DNA of 33,545 nt from NCBI RefSeq assembly GCF_017104965.1, contig NZ_JAAGPR010000059.1:1-33545 (forward strand), given 5' to 3'. Below the pieces are notes generated by a model. It was not told the origin of the DNA. It was given only the letters and a program-made list of their open reading frames with translations, and searched no databases. This stretch comes from Paraburkholderia sp. Ac-20340. Lineage in GTDB: Bacteria > Pseudomonadota > Gammaproteobacteria > Burkholderiales > Burkholderiaceae. Positions 31,351 to 33,545 of this stretch are shown here, piece after piece. Made by a program: the position numbers and the translations under genes. Positions within the stretch are counted from its first letter, which is position 1. Each line of letters begins with the position of its first letter.

Positions 31351-32427
31351 ATGCAAAAAACTGCTGAAAAAGACGCTGTAAAAGCCACTCACCCGCTCGC
31401 GGGCAAACGCATCACCGTGCACGACATGACGCTGCGCGACGGCATGCATCCCAAGCGCCACCAGATCTCGCTGGATCAGATGCGCGCCATTGCACGAGGA
31501 CTAGACGCCGCTGGCGTGCCGCTTATCGAAGTCACGCACGGCGACGGCCTGGGCGGAGCATCGGTCAATTACGGCTTTCCGGCGCATAGCGACGAAGCCT
31601 ATCTGGAAGCGGTGATTGGCGAATTGAAACAGGCGAAGGTATCGGCGTTATTGCTGCCAGGCATTGGCACGGTCGAACATCTGCGCATGGCGCATGGCCT
31701 GGGCGTGAATACGATCCGCGTGGCGACGCATTGCACGGAAGCCGACGTATCGGGCCAGCACATTGGCCTCGCACGCGAACTGGGCATGGATACCGTGGGC
31801 TTTCTGATGATGGCGCACATGGCGCCGCCTGAATTGCTCGTGCAGCAGGCGAAGCTCATGGAATCGTATGGGGCGAACTGCATTTACATTACCGATTCGG
31901 CGGGCTACATGCTGCCCGATGACGTGAGCGCGCGCCTTGTGCCCGTGCGCGAAGCACTGCGGCCGGAGACCGAACTCGGCTTTCATGGCCACCATAATCT
32001 GGCGATGGGGATTGCCAACTCACTCGCGGCAATTGCCGCTGGCGCGAATCGTATCGATGCGGCGGCCGCTGGACTCGGCGCGGGCGCAGGCAATACGCCG
32101 ATGGAAGTTTTCGTGGCCGTATGCGAGCGCATGGGTATCGAAACGGGTGTGGATGTCTTTGCGATTTCCGATGTTGCCGAAGACCTCGTCATGCCGATCA
32201 TGGATGCGCCAATTCGAATTGATCGCGATGCGCTGACGCTGGGTTATGCCGGGGTTTATTCGTCGTTCCTGCTGTTTGCCAAGCGTGCTGAAGCCCGATA
32301 TGGCGTGCCGGCGCGGGACATTCTTGTGGAGATGGGGCGACAGCGGCTCGTGGGCGGCCAGGAAGACATGATCGAGGACACCGCGATTACGTTGGCGCGC
32401 GAGCGCGGTTTGAGTGTTGCTGTTTGA
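31351..32427 (+). CDS. mhpE: 4-hydroxy-2-oxovalerate aldolase
   Basis: A 358-residue HMGL-like TIM barrel. T-L-R-D-G-M-H-P (about residues 27-34) carries the catalytic arginine and a metal-binding aspartate; G-F-H-G-H-H-N-L (about 209-216) has the two histidine metal ligands. The C-terminal part forms the helical communication domain. It splits 4-hydroxy-2-oxopentanoate to pyruvate and acetaldehyde, which passes to MhpF. GAGGGA is upstream. It ends the pathway operon; a terminator follows at 32469-32502. Confidence 0.95.
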   Translation: MQKTAEKDAVKATHPLAGKRITVHDMTLRDGMHPKRHQISLDQMRAIARGLDAAGVPLIEVTHGDGLGGASVNYGFPAHSDEAYLEAVIGELKQAKVSALLLPGIGTVEHLRMAHGLGVNTIRVATHCTEADVSGQHIGLARELGMDTVGFLMMAHMAPPELLVQQAKLMESYGANCIYITDSAGYMLPDDVSARLVPVREALRPETELGFHGHHNLAMGIANSLAAIAAGANRIDAAAAGLGAGAGNTPMEVFVAVCERMGIETGVDVFAISDVAEDLVMPIMDAPIRIDRDALTLGYAGVYSSFLLFAKRAEARYGVPARDILVEMGRQRLVGGQEDMIEDTAITLARERGLSVAV

Positions 32428-32468
32428 TTGTTTTGCTTCTTTTGTTTCATTTGCCTGCTATTTCGGAT

Positions 32469-32502
32469 ACGCGCGCTGTCGCTGGATGGTGCGCGTTTTT
32501 TC
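32469..32502 (+). terminator. probable terminator of the mhp operon
   Basis: ACGCGC (32469-32474) pairs with GCGCGT (32491-32496), with a 16-nt partly self-pairing loop, followed by a T-rich tail (TTTTTTCTTT). It is 42 bp after mhpE and just before the phosphatase gene. Confidence 0.5.
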
Positions 32503-32516
32503 TTTGCGCGGAATTT

Positions 32517-33356
32517 ATGACTCGAACTCTATTCAAGCTTCAGATTGCGGGTGTGTCGCTTTGCATCGGATTGGCTGCGGGCAGTGCATTCGCTCAGGAT
32601 TCCGATCGCCCGGTTCCTATGCAGCATATCCAGAATCTGCGCGATCTGGGCGGCCTTGTGGGCGCCGACGGCAAGGTGATCGCGCCACATCGGCTTTATC
32701 GTAGCGGCAATCCTGCGTTAGGGACGGCTGGGGATTTTGAGCGGCTGGATGCGATGCGGCTCGACGCGGTGGTCGATTTTCGGGCCGATAGCGAGAAGAC
32801 TTCGGCTGAAGCGGCTTTTGCTGAGCGATTTCCGTGGCGTGCCGATCCTGTGCTTGCTGGCGATCTGTCGCCGGCTGCGATCGTGCCGATGCTCAAGCGG
32901 TCTACGCCTGCGCAAATGCATGCGTTTATGGTAAGGATTTATCGGCAGTTTCCTGTGGACTATCAGGAGCAGTTTGCGCGCTTTTTGAAGCGTGCTGAGG
33001 CCGATCAGACTTTGCTCTTTCACTGTACCGCAGGGAAGGATCGGACTGGGTTTGCGACTGTTTTGCTGCTTTCTGCGTTAGGGGTGGATCGCGCTACTGT
33101 CGTTGCTAACTATCTTGAGTCTAATCGGGTTAATGCGGGTTATAACGCTTTGGCGATTGGGCAGTTACGGGAAATTGGGGTGGAGCCTGCGGTGGTCTTG
33201 CCTTTGCTTGAGGTGGATGCTGACTATATTGGCGCTGCGATGCAGGTTATCGATGCGCGGTATGGTGGGATGCAGCGGTATTTGCGCGATGTGCTGCATG
33301 TTGATGTTGATTTGATTCGGCGGAATTATCTTTTGGGGCGTGGAGTTGCTTTTTAG
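32517..33356 (+). CDS. secreted tyrosine phosphatase-like protein
   Basis: I choose the ATG at 32517: it gives M-T-R-T-L-F-K followed by a clear signal peptide (cut after S-A-F-A, about residue 26), while upstream codons cross the terminator. The 279-residue product has N-L-R-D-L-G-G (about 40-46), Y-R-S-G (about 61-64) and the C-x5-R phosphatase loop H-C-T-A-G-K-D-R-T-G with Cys170 and Arg176. This matches the Y_phosphatase3/MptpB-like family, some of which also use phosphoinositides. Export suggests a periplasmic or secreted role. Its link to the neighbouring catabolic genes is unclear. The 3' half is unusually G+T-rich with many GTT, GCT, GGG and TTG codons. Confidence 0.85.
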   Translation: MTRTLFKLQIAGVSLCIGLAAGSAFAQDSDRPVPMQHIQNLRDLGGLVGADGKVIAPHRLYRSGNPALGTAGDFERLDAMRLDAVVDFRADSEKTSAEAAFAERFPWRADPVLAGDLSPAAIVPMLKRSTPAQMHAFMVRIYRQFPVDYQEQFARFLKRAEADQTLLFHCTAGKDRTGFATVLLLSALGVDRATVVANYLESNRVNAGYNALAIGQLREIGVEPAVVLPLLEVDADYIGAAMQVIDARYGGMQRYLRDVLHVDVDLIRRNYLLGRGVAF

Positions 33357-33376
33357 TTTTTCTTTTGTTTAATTGG
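32640..33376. other. progressively G+T-rich (plus strand) flank of the second repeat copy
   Basis: G+T on the plus strand per 60 bp rises from 52% (32161 and 32341) to 65% (32701), 68% (33061, 33181, 33241) and 78% (33301), next to the second repeat copy. Here the gene is on the plus strand, unlike at the first copy. Confidence 0.7.
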
Positions 33377-33457
33377 GGGGTTGGCATTTCCTTGTGGTCA
33401 TGTCGGTCTATTAGCGTTGCCCCTGTGCGGGGCGGCACCTACTTTTCTTTGCAGCGG
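33377..33457 (+). repeat. second copy of the palindromic repeat, cut by an insertion sequence
   Basis: This matches the first about 80 bp of the left arm of the intact element (23148-23228), with small differences including one extra T in the TTTTCTTT run. The similarity stops abruptly after GCAGCGG, at the tip of the arm's internal hairpin, where the IS481-like end begins. Confidence 0.85.
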
Positions 33458-33545
33458 TGTATGGACTGGAGACATAGGTAACAGGTGTGCGGGGACATGG
33501 GTAACACTTCGGACAAGTGAATCGTCTGGAGCCGGCCATGCCGTG
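33458..33545 (+). mobile_element. left end of an IS481-family-like insertion sequence (cut by window end)
   Basis: Sequence unlike the repeat begins with TGT at 33458. It has two 16-bp near-identical direct repeats 23 bp apart (33468-33483 and 33491-33506), probable transposase-binding sites. A start codon at 33538, with TCTGGAG 7 nt upstream, begins M-P-(W?), the beginning I recall for IS481-family transposases in Burkholderia. Only 8 bases of the gene are visible, so the family is inferred. Confidence 0.6.
33538..33545 (+). CDS. putative transposase start (partial)
   Basis: Only ATGCCGTG is visible before the window ends. It is called from the ribosome-binding site (about 33525-33530) and its position 80 bp inside a mobile-element-like end. 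The identity as an IS481-type transposase is an inference. Confidence 0.4.

Overview
The window is GC-rich DNA with the codon use, gene families and repeats of a Burkholderiaceae chromosome. My best guess is Paraburkholderia or Caballeronia: there is a second-copy Burkholderia-type IF-1, an AcuR/AcuI pair, DUF1302/DUF1329 genes, an IS481-type end, and the palindromic repeat typical of that group. The assignment rests on recognising protein families and was not confirmed by a search. No rRNA, tRNA or CRISPR array was seen.

Layout. 0-2.4 kb: a truncated HEAT-repeat gene coupled to a DUF971 gene, then a small unknown protein and an AraC regulator on the other strand. 2.9-7.2 kb: a secreted beta-propeller protein, then a GtrA-like flippase and a GT-C glycosyltransferase. 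7.3-9.8 kb: glutathione S-transferase divergent from acuR-acuI (acrylate/acrylyl-CoA detoxification). 9.9-12.7 kb, minus strand: infA, cspA and a chromosomal KfrA-like coiled-coil protein. 13.0-15.7 kb: a nitronate monooxygenase-like gene with a LysR regulator, divergent from a RidA-family gene. 15.8-20.8 kb, plus strand: FrnE/DsbA-like oxidoreductase, CPA1 Na+/H+ antiporter, DbpA RNA helicase and a MetR-like regulator.

20.8-32.4 kb is a catabolic region. The minus strand carries KSI-like isomerase, old-yellow-enzyme-like reductase and TetR, read in that order. It also carries an alpha/beta C-C hydrolase followed by an SDR. The plus strand carries an SDR, DUF1302, DUF1329, then mhpD-mhpF-mhpE homologues. 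The C-C hydrolase, hydratase, aldolase and acylating aldehyde dehydrogenase form a complete lower meta-cleavage route to acetyl-CoA. No ring-hydroxylating or ring-cleaving oxygenase is in the window. A secreted tyrosine phosphatase-like gene follows.

Two copies of a palindromic repeat are present. One is complete (about 526 bp, 23148-23673). The other (33377-33457) is cut by the left end of an IS481-like element. The most unusual signal is a strand composition bias pointing at this repeat. Over roughly 0.7-1 kb, the strand whose 3' end faces the element becomes progressively G+T-rich, up to 70-78%. The bias reverses sign across the intact copy even though the genes on both sides lie on the same strand. 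This fits strand-specific mutation or selection centred on the palindrome, for example breakage and resection.
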